Positions 7,880-17,220 of a stretch of DNA of 64,000 bases are shown here, piece after piece. The notes beneath the pieces are model-generated. The model did no database searches and had not been told where the DNA came from. It saw nothing but the letters and a program-made list of their open reading frames with translations. Within the stretch, counting starts at the first letter, position 1. The number at the start of each line of letters is the position of its first letter. The position numbers were made by a program, and so were the translations under genes. Origin of the DNA: Desulfoscipio geothermicus (lineage in GTDB: Bacteria > Bacillota > Desulfotomaculia > Desulfotomaculales > Desulfallaceae); assembly GCA_016841645.1 (NCBI GenBank), contig JAENYS010000001.1, forward strand, positions 124,001 through 188,000, written 5' to 3'.

Positions 7880-8993
7880 AGTAACATTTCCCCACATGGG
7901 CGAATCCTATCGCGCTTTTAAAATGTTATTAAATGACTTAGGCAATGAAGTAATACTACCTCCCCGGCCCAGCCTTAAAACTCTAAATTTAGGCGTTCAG
8001 TTTACCCCTGAATTTGCTTGTTTTCCTTTAAAAGTATTAATGGGTACTTACCTTGAAACTATCGAAAAGGGGGCCAATACCTTGGTCACAACCGGGGGGG
8101 TAGGGCCCTGCCGAGCCGGACTTTATTCCGAATTACATAAAAAAATACTGCATGACCTGGGGCACCCTATAGAAATGATTGTATTTGAACCACCCCGTTT
8201 ATACCCCTTTAATTTTATCCGCAATGTACATAAACTGAATCCGGGCAGACTATCTATTAAAGCAATAATTAATTGCATAAAAAAAGGCTGGCGCAAATTA
8301 CAGGCCCTGGATAATGCAGAAAAGTTAACCCATATTATAAGACCCCGAGAGCTAAAGAAAGGTACAACAACTCAAAAATATAAACAAGTACTGGAATGGA
8401 TTGATAATGCCAATACCACAAGTGACATTATTGAAGCCGAAGCGGCAGCCCTTGAGGAGTTGCACAAAATCCCCCAAGATCATGGCCGGCTAGATGTAAA
8501 AGTAGGTATTGTCGGTGAAATATATGTATTGTTGGAACCGACCGCCAATCTGGAAATTGAGGAGACGCTGGGCAACCTGGGGGTCGAGGTGGAACGTTCC
8601 ATGTTTTTAACAGGTTGGGCGCGGGACAATACCTGGAAAGAGACTGTGGAGGGCATGACAGTTAAGGATGCCGCCCACCCTTACCTGCCTGAATTAATTG
8701 GCGGGCACGGCAGGGACTCCATCGGTAATACGGTTTTATACGCCAAGCGCAAGTTCGACGGCATTATCCAACTAGCCCCCTTCACTTGCATTCCTGAAAT
8801 AGTGGCACGTACCATATTGCCTGCAGTCAGCAAAGATTATAACATCCCTGTGCTCACCTTTTTCCTTGATGAGCAAACCGGAAAAGCCGGGATGAACACC
8901 CGTTTGGAAGCCTTTGTAGACCTCATGAAACGTAAAAAATTAAAAAAACAACACCAAGCTGATATATTGCTTCCCTCCGGGGCAATTATTTAA
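7872..8993 (+). CDS. DUF2229-like / 2-hydroxyacyl-CoA dehydratase-type protein, second of pair
   Basis: The 373-residue protein is a distant relative of the preceding one: VTFPHMGESYRAFKMLL at the N terminus, C50 in TPEFACFPLKVLMG, C80 in TTGGVGPCRAGLYSE, and a further Cys in LAPFTCIPEIVA near the C terminus, which ends TFFLDEQTGKAGMNTR. The first gene ends with a matching LVIDEQSGEAGVATR, so the two share a C-terminal domain and probably form a heterodimer. The family supplies the Fe-S partner of ATP-driven low-potential electron donors. No catalytic dehydratase subunit is nearby. Confidence 0.78.
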   Translation: MRKVTFPHMGESYRAFKMLLNDLGNEVILPPRPSLKTLNLGVQFTPEFACFPLKVLMGTYLETIEKGANTLVTTGGVGPCRAGLYSELHKKILHDLGHPIEMIVFEPPRLYPFNFIRNVHKLNPGRLSIKAIINCIKKGWRKLQALDNAEKLTHIIRPRELKKGTTTQKYKQVLEWIDNANTTSDIIEAEAAALEELHKIPQDHGRLDVKVGIVGEIYVLLEPTANLEIEETLGNLGVEVERSMFLTGWARDNTWKETVEGMTVKDAAHPYLPELIGGHGRDSIGNTVLYAKRKFDGIIQLAPFTCIPEIVARTILPAVSKDYNIPVLTFFLDEQTGKAGMNTRLEAFVDLMKRKKLKKQHQADILLPSGAII

Positions 8994-9017
8994 TATTCAA
9001 TCCAAGGAAGTGACCTT

Positions 9018-9983
9018 ATGCAAGCCTATCTTGGCATAGATGTGGGATCTGTAAGCACCAATCTTGTTATACAAGATCAGGCCGGGAAAATTATTGCCGG
9101 CCTTTATTTACGAACCAAAGGACGCCCGGTTGAAACCATACAAGCCGGTTTGCAGCAAATAGCTCAATTATTACCCGAACAATTACAGATATGTGGTGTA
9201 GGCACAACGGGCAGCGGTCGTTACCTAGCCGGGGTGATGGTTGGCGCGGATGTAGTTAAAAACGAGATTACCGCCCACGCTGTTGCCGCCTCTTATTTTA
9301 TTCCGAAGGTGCAAACAATTCTTGAAATAGGTGGGCAGGATTCGAAGATAATAATACTTAGGGATGGCATTGTCACCGATTTTGCTATGAATACCGTATG
9401 TGCCGCAGGTACCGGGTCTTTTTTGGACCAACAGGCCTCCCGACTGGGCATTCCCATCACCGAATTCGGTAACCTGGCCTTAAAATCCTGTAATCCTGTG
9501 CGCATTGCCGGGCGCTGTACGGTATTTGCCGAATCAGACATGATCCACAAACAACAAATGGGACATCCCATACCAGATATTATCAACGGCTTATGCGAAG
9601 CACTGGTGCGCAATTATTTAAATAATATTGGCAAGGGCAAGGAGATACTGGCTCCGGTTGTTTTCCAAGGAGGAGTTGCCGCAAATACAGGAATAAAGAT
9701 GGCTTTTGAAAGGGCGCTAAGTATGGAAATAACGGTACCTCCCCACCATGATGTAATGGGTGCCATTGGCGCGGCCATGCTGGCCAAAGAAGAACTGGTA
9801 GATATGCATAAAACCACTAGATTTAAAGGTTTTTCCATTTCCGGATTAACTTATCATACCGGCAGCTTTGATTGCAACGGATGTCCCAACAACTGTGAAA
9901 TTGCTCAAATTTACGAGGAAGATAATGTTATCGGGCGCTGGGGGGCAAGGTGTCCAAGATGGGATATCATTCAGGAGGGGTAA
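9018..9983 (+). CDS. BadF/BadG/BcrA/HgdC-type activase ATPase with C-terminal Cys extension
   Basis: The 321-residue protein is an ASKHA-fold ATPase: phosphate-1 loop GIDVGSVSTNLVI, GVGTTGSGR, IGGQDSK, and cluster-ligating C128 (NTVCAAGTGSF) and C167 (GRCTVFAESD). In characterised activases the dimer shares one [4Fe-4S] cluster and uses ATP to inject a low-potential electron into a partner. After residue 280 it adds an extension with CNGCPNNC and a further Cys in ARCPRWD, found in the larger activase-like proteins fused to DUF2229. Gene order suggests it serves the two preceding proteins. The reaction driven is unknown. Confidence 0.88.
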   Translation: MQAYLGIDVGSVSTNLVIQDQAGKIIAGLYLRTKGRPVETIQAGLQQIAQLLPEQLQICGVGTTGSGRYLAGVMVGADVVKNEITAHAVAASYFIPKVQTILEIGGQDSKIIILRDGIVTDFAMNTVCAAGTGSFLDQQASRLGIPITEFGNLALKSCNPVRIAGRCTVFAESDMIHKQQMGHPIPDIINGLCEALVRNYLNNIGKGKEILAPVVFQGGVAANTGIKMAFERALSMEITVPPHHDVMGAIGAAMLAKEELVDMHKTTRFKGFSISGLTYHTGSFDCNGCPNNCEIAQIYEEDNVIGRWGARCPRWDIIQEG

Positions 9984-9984
9984 C

Positions 9985-10194
9985 TTGACAGAGCATGATT
10001 TAAAAATACTGGCAATTTTTTTTAACACTGTAATTGTGGTTATTATGCTGGTCTCAGGTGTTTGGGTGGGGATTGATGCCCGTAGAACAGGGCGTACTCG
10101 GGCAGAGTCAATTACCTGGGGCATATTTGCCGGGTGGATGTTAATCGTTGGACCTGTATTTTACTACTTTTTTAAAAAATATTTTTACAAATAA
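9985..10194 (+). CDS. Small two-helix membrane protein
   Basis: The 69-residue protein starts at TTG 9985 with GGAGGGG 5 bases upstream, one base after the activase stop codon. Two hydrophobic segments (ILAIFFNTVIVVIMLVSG and WGIFAGWMLIVGPVFYYFF) flank a short charged stretch DARRTGRTRAES, and the C terminus is lysine-rich. It is the last gene of the cluster and is followed by a terminator. Not recognised as a known family; it could tether the activase complex to the membrane (speculative). Confidence 0.65.
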   Translation: MTEHDLKILAIFFNTVIVVIMLVSGVWVGIDARRTGRTRAESITWGIFAGWMLIVGPVFYYFFKKYFYK

Positions 10195-10224
10195 AACCAA
10201 CCCAATAATGGAAATTAACTATTT

Positions 10225-10250
10225 CGCCCGGGTTACCCCGGGCGTTATTT
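10225..10250. terminator. Bidirectional intrinsic terminator
   Basis: Stem 10225-10232 (cgcccggg) pairs with 10237-10244 (cccgggcg) over a 4-base loop, followed by TTATTT on the plus strand. It separates the convergent activase cluster and the cysteine desulfurase-like gene. Confidence 0.85.
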
Positions 10251-10262
10251 AGCAATTGTCCG

Positions 10263-11435
10263 TTAATTATTACAGCCACTGCTGCTAAACTGATTAATAT
10301 TCCTATCCTTAAGTTCTCTTAAACATTGCAATGCAAAATCCACCTCGTCAGGTTTATTAAAGTATGAAAAACTAAACCTGACTAGCATGCTATTCAAGGT
10401 ACCTAACGTGCGGTGGGCATCGGGGGAACAATGCAGGCCGGCCCGGCAGGCAATGTTATACCACTGGTCCAGAGCGCCACCTACGGCAATGGTATCCTTA
10501 TCCCGTAATTGAAATGATACCACCGGTACCCGGCTGGCACCATCCGGCGGTCCAAAAATTTTTATTCCAGGGATCCGCCGGGCTCCCTCTAAAAACTTAT
10601 TGACCAGCGCCAGCTCATGCTCTAGTATTTTAGACTGCCCGGTATGGCGAACAAATTTTACCCCGGTACCCAACCCGGCAATGCCCATAAAGTTTGAAGT
10701 ACCGCTTTCATACTTTTCAGGTAAAATATCGGGTTGTCCAGGAACTGCCGAATTACTGCCTGTGCCCCCTTCACGCCAGTTTTTAAGTATTATCCGCTCT
10801 CCAACATAAAGAATTCCCGTGCCCGGTGGTCCCATTAATCCCTTGTGCCCGGGCATAGCCAGTAAATCAATATTCATTTCTGCTACATTTATATCCAGTA
10901 GACCAGCGGTTTGCGCCGCGTCAACTATAAATATAACACCTGCTTGGCGGGCAATTTCCCCTATTTCTCTTATGGGCATCACTGTGCCGGTGACATTTGA
11001 AGCATGAGTTAATATAATAGCCCTGGTATTGTATCGCATAGCTTTTTTTACCTGGTCCGGGTCCAGCGTACCGTCAGAAGCACAGCGCACCTTGGTTACC
11101 GATATTTTTCCCCATAGACCGTTAAGCGGCCTAGTCACCGAGTTATGTTCCATAGAACTAGTTACTACATGGTCACCGACTCTTAGTGACCCTTTGATAG
11201 CCATGTTTAATGCATCTGTGGCATTAAGAGTAAAAATCACTCGATTATAATCACTAATATTAAATAGATCAGCTATGGATTGCCGAGCGTCTTCAATTAT
11301 TTTGCTAGCCACCAATGACATCTTATGGCCGGACCGGCCCGGATTAGCCCCTACTACTTCCAAACAATAATGCATCGTTTCCAACACTTCGGGCGGTTTG
11401 GGCCAAGTAGTAGCGGCATTATCAAAGTATATCAA
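10263..11435 (-). CDS. Cysteine desulfurase family protein (class V aminotransferase)
   Basis: The 390-residue PLP enzyme begins IYFDNAATTWPKP. The PLP-binding lysine is K198 in MPGHKGLMGPPGTG, and a catalytic-type cysteine is C336 in CRAGLHCSPDAHRTLG. The layout matches the SufS/CsdB-like family of stand-alone cysteine desulfurases (TIGR01977 type), which release sulfur from cysteine or selenocysteine. No isc, suf or thiI gene lies next to it, so the sulfur acceptor is unknown. It is a single-gene unit: the convergent terminator is 12 bases downstream and a 158-base gap is upstream. Confidence 0.9.
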   Translation of the reverse strand: MIYFDNAATTWPKPPEVLETMHYCLEVVGANPGRSGHKMSLVASKIIEDARQSIADLFNISDYNRVIFTLNATDALNMAIKGSLRVGDHVVTSSMEHNSVTRPLNGLWGKISVTKVRCASDGTLDPDQVKKAMRYNTRAIILTHASNVTGTVMPIREIGEIARQAGVIFIVDAAQTAGLLDINVAEMNIDLLAMPGHKGLMGPPGTGILYVGERIILKNWREGGTGSNSAVPGQPDILPEKYESGTSNFMGIAGLGTGVKFVRHTGQSKILEHELALVNKFLEGARRIPGIKIFGPPDGASRVPVVSFQLRDKDTIAVGGALDQWYNIACRAGLHCSPDAHRTLGTLNSMLVRFSFSYFNKPDEVDFALQCLRELKDRNINQFSSSGCNN

Positions 11436-11593
11436 TACAGAGCCTCCCGATAGTTTATTATAATAGTTATTAAAATGCCCATTAACTTATACCAGGAAAA
11501 AATTAAGTAAATGCTTTTTAGTAATAGATTATACAAATATTGCTTAAATAATAACACAGTCAATTATAATGAAAAGGGATATCCTAATCATCC

Positions 11594-12991
11594 CTATGAA
11601 ACCGCTTGTCTGCTATTTTTTTTAAATAAACTTACCAACCTGGCCACCATTCTCACCAAAGGATGAGTTAAGTGATCTTCCAAAAGCTTATACTCATTTT
11701 TTATTTTAGTTAGCTCTTGTTGAGCAAAGCGCAATGCATTGCCGAGTTTTTCCGCCTCAGCCATGAAATGTTTCAAATCAGCACTTAACGTATTAATCTC
11801 TTCATGCCATATTTTTTGCTCCTGGCCTACATTATCCTTAAACTTTTCCAACTTTTGTTTTAATTCAACAATCTCAGTTTGCAATTCTGCAACCCGATTG
11901 GCATGGTTTTCTTTCATCTCAATAAATTTGGCCTTATTTTCACGGTCTCGCTCTTTATATTGCTGTAGCTTAGTAAACAACGACTCTTGACTGGTTTGAT
12001 TCATATTTAATAATTGTTGTATTTTTATATTCTCTTTTTCCTTTTCTTTATATCTTGCCACCCAAAGCCTGCACTGGTACAGTATACTATTTGCCTTGGC
12101 CTCCAGTTTTTGCAAGTGCTCCTTATATCGATATATCTCCTTTTTTCTAAGTGCCAGCAGCAGATCTTTTTCAGCTATCTGAGTAGTCATTTGCTCATAC
12201 CTACCCGTATCATTCTGGCGCAAAGCCAATGCTGCTGCAACCTCACGATAAGTCGCCGATATTTCCTCTATTTGTTTTTGCAATCCAGCGTTTTTAAGAG
12301 TCCATTTATGACGCTCTCGATTCCACCGATCTCTTTGGCGCTTAATAGATTCCAAATATCTTTTTATTATACGATCATAAATAACCCTGGCTTCTGAATT
12401 GTAACACCACACCCCGTTGCCAATTTCATCAAAATATGGGAGCTTTTTTAGAACCTCGTGTATTTCTTTTTGTCCTGCATTTCGCCAGTTACCAACCACA
12501 TCAGTTAACTGAGCCAGAGAAAGCCCGGTAGGGTGTATCTTAAGGGCTTTGATTATTAGATGCTTTAATGAATAATGTTCTGTTTCTACTTCCCATTCTG
12601 TCAACCCCCATTGTCCATTGGCTAGTTGAATAAACCTGCCGTCGTTAATTAATTCCGCCTGTTCCGCCAATACTTTACTTTTTTTCTTCTTCAAGCTATT
12701 TTTGGATAGCTCGTTTGAGCTGAGAGGTTGTTGTTTCTTAAGTAAAAGATTATATAATTGGTCATTATCACGTTTTCCTTCCAGATTCAAAACCCATATG
12801 CAACCATTACTACTTTCGAAACATTTATGTTGTTCTAAACATAAGCAAATTTTTTCTTCTACTTGTTCTTGTGTATAATCCACCAGCATCTGCTTGTGCA
12901 CATAAGGGGTCAGTTCAGCCACAGTTAACGATTCAAAGAAAAACAGGGTCTTTTTTAGTACATCGGTAAGTGAATTTAATTTACCGCTCAT
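11594..12991 (-). CDS. Three winged-helix-like modules plus long coiled coil, unknown function
   Basis: The 465-residue protein is not recognised. Residues about 10-70, 88-135 and 145-200 each read as a small winged-helix-like unit ending in a similar strand (GCIWVLNLEG, GQWGLTEWE, GVWCYN), reminiscent of HARE-HTH/RpoE-delta-like modules. From about residue 205 to 440 it is a nearly unbroken Lys/Glu/Gln-rich heptad pattern predicting a long coiled coil, closing with a basic tail (ARLVSLFKKNSRQ). No signal peptide or clear membrane segment. The start at 12991 has AAGGTGG. It stands alone in its transcription unit. A DNA-associated structural or scaffold protein is a guess. Confidence 0.7.
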   Translation of the reverse strand: MSGKLNSLTDVLKKTLFFFESLTVAELTPYVHKQMLVDYTQEQVEEKICLCLEQHKCFESSNGCIWVLNLEGKRDNDQLYNLLLKKQQPLSSNELSKNSLKKKKSKVLAEQAELINDGRFIQLANGQWGLTEWEVETEHYSLKHLIIKALKIHPTGLSLAQLTDVVGNWRNAGQKEIHEVLKKLPYFDEIGNGVWCYNSEARVIYDRIIKRYLESIKRQRDRWNRERHKWTLKNAGLQKQIEEISATYREVAAALALRQNDTGRYEQMTTQIAEKDLLLALRKKEIYRYKEHLQKLEAKANSILYQCRLWVARYKEKEKENIKIQQLLNMNQTSQESLFTKLQQYKERDRENKAKFIEMKENHANRVAELQTEIVELKQKLEKFKDNVGQEQKIWHEEINTLSADLKHFMAEAEKLGNALRFAQQELTKIKNEYKLLEDHLTHPLVRMVARLVSLFKKNSRQAVS

Positions 12992-13291
12992 TTAATGCAC
13001 CACCTTAAGCAAATTATTTACATATATTTCCTGAATTATATACTTCATCTTTTTTTAAAAAATTCCTTCCTAATATTTAAATATTTTTCTATTTTTTCCC
13101 TTATGTTATACTTATTTAAGGTCACTTACAACCATATAAATAGAAAATATTAATCAAAGTTTATCTTAATAGATGGCTTATGTTCTGGACATTTGGTAAT
13201 AACGAAAAATGTTAATTGATTCCTTTTTGGAAATGCCTGTTTGGCGCAGGTTTCCACAGTATACTTGCAATATAATGATATTTATAACACA
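12992..13291. other. AT-rich gap with no gene seen
   Basis: About 440 bases separate the coiled-coil gene from guaB. Apart from the guaB terminator near its right side I see no conserved RNA, repeat or credible gene. Confidence 0.5.
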
Positions 13292-13330
13292 AATAAGCCC
13301 ACGTCATTATCACAAATGCGTGGGCTTATT
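13292..13330 (-). terminator. Hairpin downstream of guaB
   Basis: Arms 13292-13303 (aataagcccacg) and 13319-13330 (cgtgggcttatt) pair perfectly over a 15-base loop. On the minus strand the stem ends in TTATTTGTG. It lies about 105 bases after the guaB stop. Confidence 0.65.
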
Positions 13331-13434
13331 ATTAACGTATTATCTTAATTTAGGAGTTTAACAGCAGTAAAAAAACTTATATTTTTCACATAGGAAAATT
13401 AGACCCTAAGGTTACAATTACACTTTTTAAATAA

Positions 13435-14898
<1,464 letters not shown>

Positions 14899-15011
14899 TC
14901 ACTCCCCTCAGTAATTGTTTTCTATTTTATATATCTGCTTATTATAGCATAACGTATGGTTATAAGGGGACCAATTTATTGATATTTACATGAAAAAACC
15001 TTAAAAAAACC

Positions 15012-15236
15012 TTAATCCTGCCCCATGACATGTCCCAAGCCGTAGCGCATAAAATGGTCTCTCAGGTGATAAATTAGCTTTTCCGTAACATTGTAATCCT
15101 CTGCCATCTCTACGTCAGACTTGCCGTCCTTTAAACTTTCTATAAAATCATCAAAATCAATGCCTACTTTTTCAGTCATGAATTTTAAGCTAGGTTCCGT
15201 GCTCCAAGGCACCCTGGAAGGGATATATTCTCCCAA
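15012..15236 (-). CDS. Small conserved helix-turn-helix-like protein
   Basis: The frame is open from 15293 (ATGA overlap with ytrI), but a perfect AAAGGAGGTG lies inside it, 9 bases before TTG at 15236. That start gives a 74-residue protein beginning at residue 20 of the longer reading. The segment DGKSDVEMAEDYNVTEKLIY resembles a helix-turn-helix, followed by HLRDHFMRYGLGHVMGQD. I do not know its function. It ends the ytrH-ytrI gene group, whose other members are sporulation membrane proteins, so a role in sporulation gene control is possible but unproven. Confidence 0.75.
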   Translation of the reverse strand: MGEYIPSRVPWSTEPSLKFMTEKVGIDFDDFIESLKDGKSDVEMAEDYNVTEKLIYHLRDHFMRYGLGHVMGQD

Positions 15237-15289
15237 TGTTAAAGACACCTCCTTTTTAAAGGTATTGTGTCCTGAAAACGAATCCATTA

Positions 15290-15772
15290 TCATACCATGT
15301 TTTTTATAGGTTCAACTTCCAAATAAACAATTACATTTTCTGACAACACTACCAGCATAACCTTTAAACGAATTTTATTACCTTCCACCTCTACCTCCCG
15401 GTTATCCACAATCCGGGGCACTAGTAGGTAATTAATCGTTTCCAGTTCCTGACCGGAAATAATTTGCAACCATTCCCTTACTTTTTTCTCCACCGTTAAC
15501 TCAATAGTACTTCTTTCATAATCCGAGTAATCACATTCTTCAGTAAAACTAACTAGTGCGCTGATTTTAGTTACTACCCTGGTATGCATTTCTTCACTAG
15601 CTTGTCGCAACTGCTCCAACTCCTTTTCAGTAACCGCCAGATTATCCGCAAGAGACCGGTTTTCAATATACAAATCGTCAATCTGTTTACCTACAAAAAC
15701 TCCCGTTAAAGCAGCGCCAATTATCATACCAAGTCCCAAAACCGTTACACTAAATAAAAAGCGCTTTTTCAT
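15290..15772 (-). CDS. ytrI: YtrI-like sporulation membrane protein
   Basis: The 160-residue protein has one N-terminal membrane segment (FLFSVTVLGLGMIIGAALTG), then a coiled coil (residues about 35-65, ENRSLADNLAVTEKELEQLR), then a mixed domain rich in Val/Glu. This layout and its coupling to ytrH (the ytrH stop overlaps its start by ATGA) match the ytrH-ytrI pair of Bacillus subtilis, whose products act in forespore/mother-cell membrane processes during sporulation. Sequence similarity in the C-terminal part was judged by eye only. Confidence 0.7.
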   Translation of the reverse strand: MKKRFLFSVTVLGLGMIIGAALTGVFVGKQIDDLYIENRSLADNLAVTEKELEQLRQASEEMHTRVVTKISALVSFTEECDYSDYERSTIELTVEKKVREWLQIISGQELETINYLLVPRIVDNREVEVEGNKIRLKVMLVVLSENVIVYLEVEPIKNMV

Positions 15773-16095
15773 GGCCCTTCACCCGAGAGTATTAATAATA
15801 GATAATAACCGCTCTGGGTACCAGCCAAGGCACTGGTTATGTAAATCAATTGTTTAATAACTGCCCGCATTTCACCTTGAAAAAGGCCGGATTCTAGCAC
15901 TTCAAAAGTGGAAAAAGTGCCGCCAATAGCGGCTACTATGGCCCATATTTTAATTTCTTTTGCCAGTTTCATCATAGTACCCACGGGCGGCTCCCGAACT
16001 AAAACGGCCGCCAGAGCGCCCACCAAGGCTGCACCAAGCATAATACCAAGAGCAGTAAAAAATATTAACACCGTTTTATTGATAAAAGTATCCAT
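15769..16095 (-). CDS. ytrH: YtrH family sporulation protein
   Basis: The 108-residue membrane protein closely follows the YtrH pattern: FINKTVLIFFTALGIMLGAA, then REPPVGTMMKLAKEIKIWA, AAIGGTFSTFEVLE and IKQLIYITSALAGTQSGY. Three hydrophobic segments are visible. The start at 16095 is chosen for GAAGGTGAG upstream; an in-frame extension to 16170 adds an unrelated peptide. In B. subtilis ytrH is under sigma-E control and needed for normal sporulation. A sigma-E promoter could not be assigned here. Confidence 0.92.
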   Translation of the reverse strand: MDTFINKTVLIFFTALGIMLGAALVGALAAVLVREPPVGTMMKLAKEIKIWAIVAAIGGTFSTFEVLESGLFQGEMRAVIKQLIYITSALAGTQSGYYLLLILSGEGP

Positions 16096-16251
16096 GGTTC
16101 TCACCTTCACCAACAATATCGGGAAAGTCCGAATTTTACCGGCAACTAAAATGTTAAAGGAAAAGGTCACCCCTGTCCCAATATATGTATGTAATAATTA
16201 AATAAGAACAAAGATAAATTGTTCTTTCTTTAAGTAGTTCGTCGATTAAAT

Positions 16252-16273
16252 ACGGTAGTGTTTCAACTACCGT
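16252..16273. repeat. 8-bp inverted repeat
   Basis: acggtagt (16252-16259) pairs with actaccgt (16266-16273). It lies between the preceding coiled-coil gene terminator and ytrH and has no T-run. It may be a second stem of the terminator region or an operator. Confidence 0.4.
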
Positions 16274-16301
16274 TTCATACCAAATTATAGCATAATTTTT
16301 T

Positions 16302-16324
16302 AAAAAAAAGACCCTCTGAGGGTC
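16302..16324 (-). terminator. Intrinsic terminator of the small coiled-coil gene
   Basis: gaccctc/gagggtc stem (16310-16324) with a 1-base centre is followed on the minus strand by a run of eight T (16302-16309). Confidence 0.85.
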
Positions 16325-16347
16325 GTTGCAAGTATATTATAGTATTT

Positions 16348-16602
16348 TTAGTGATCTTTAATTTTGGATTCCAACTCTACTATTTGCCTGTTTTTCTTCA
16401 ATAACCAGCAAGCATACTTGTAATTATTCCGGTGTAAACGGCGGTTTTCCTTTTCCAGCCTGTTTAAAAATAAGGTCTTTTCTTTTTCCACTTTTTCAAT
16501 TAAGTTCATTAGTACCCTACGGCTAAGACGGAGTTGGTCCACCTTATCCTCCAATTCCTGTATCCTGCGCTGGAAATATTTTAAATCCGGATATTCTTCC
16601 AT
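16348..16602 (-). CDS. Small coiled-coil protein, unknown function
   Basis: The 84-residue protein starts at ATG 16602 with AAGGTGG upstream. Almost the whole chain is a Leu/Glu/Lys heptad pattern (YFQRRIQELEDKVDQLRLSR, then EKVEKEKTLFLNRLEKENRR), ending in a more basic part. It has no membrane segment. It is a single-gene unit with its own terminator. I do not recognise a family. Confidence 0.65.
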   Translation of the reverse strand: MEEYPDLKYFQRRIQELEDKVDQLRLSRRVLMNLIEKVEKEKTLFLNRLEKENRRLHRNNYKYACWLLKKNRQIVELESKIKDH

Positions 16603-16677
16603 CGCAACACCACCTTGACCGTCTTCTATAGTTTTATTATATGTCGAGTGGTATTTAAATAGACATATCACCTGTCT

Positions 16678-17220
16678 CTAGTGTAAAAATTCAGCTATAC
16701 GGCACACCGCCTCTTGCAGCACGAACTCATCCTTAACAAGAGCAAAACGTAGGTACCCCGAACGCATTTCCAGGTATCGCCGGCACACCGGCACTGTAAA
16801 ACATTTTTATAGCAAATTCTTTAATGAGAAAATAGCTGCCAATTGCTGGCAGATAAATTTTCATAAGCGGGTTGTGATTAAATGATTATGGATGTTAGAA
16901 GAACAATTATACCACCTGGGCAGGGGTGCCCAGACAAACATGGAGGCCTTGGACCGGGGCACATCCCAGCCAAGCCGGGCCAGGCCGTCCACCAACACAT
17001 CACGGCGGCGGTAGTGCTTCGCGTTTTCCCGCACACAGTCCTGAGGCCCTTCCAGGGCGGCTATGCCGGCCTCCTGCACAACATTGAACACACCATAGTC
17101 AATTTAAATATTGGTCTTTATCCTGTTCAACGCATTCAGTACACCGGCATTACACACGGCAAAACAAATCCGGCACCCGGCCATGTTATATGTTTTGGAC
17201 AGCGAAGTTATATTACTTAA
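16678..17220 (-). pseudogene. Decayed class I aminotransferase (LL-DAP/alanine aminotransferase-like)
   Basis: On the minus strand, pieces of one aminotransferase appear in different frames. 17220-17120 gives SLSKTYNMAG (with the PLP lysine) and NAGVLNALNRIKTNI. 17091-16915 gives FNVVQEAGIAALEGPQDCV and ASMFVWAPLP. About 16830-16760 gives EFAIKMFYSAGVPAIPGNAF. 16758-16678 gives YLRFALVKDEFVLQEAVCRI and a stop codon. An in-frame stop near 17107, a frame change with loss of conserved residues after APLP, and a deletion between the glycine of NAFG and YLRF break it. The N-terminal half is missing; the PHP gene occupies that position. No intact copy is in the window. Confidence 0.88.
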
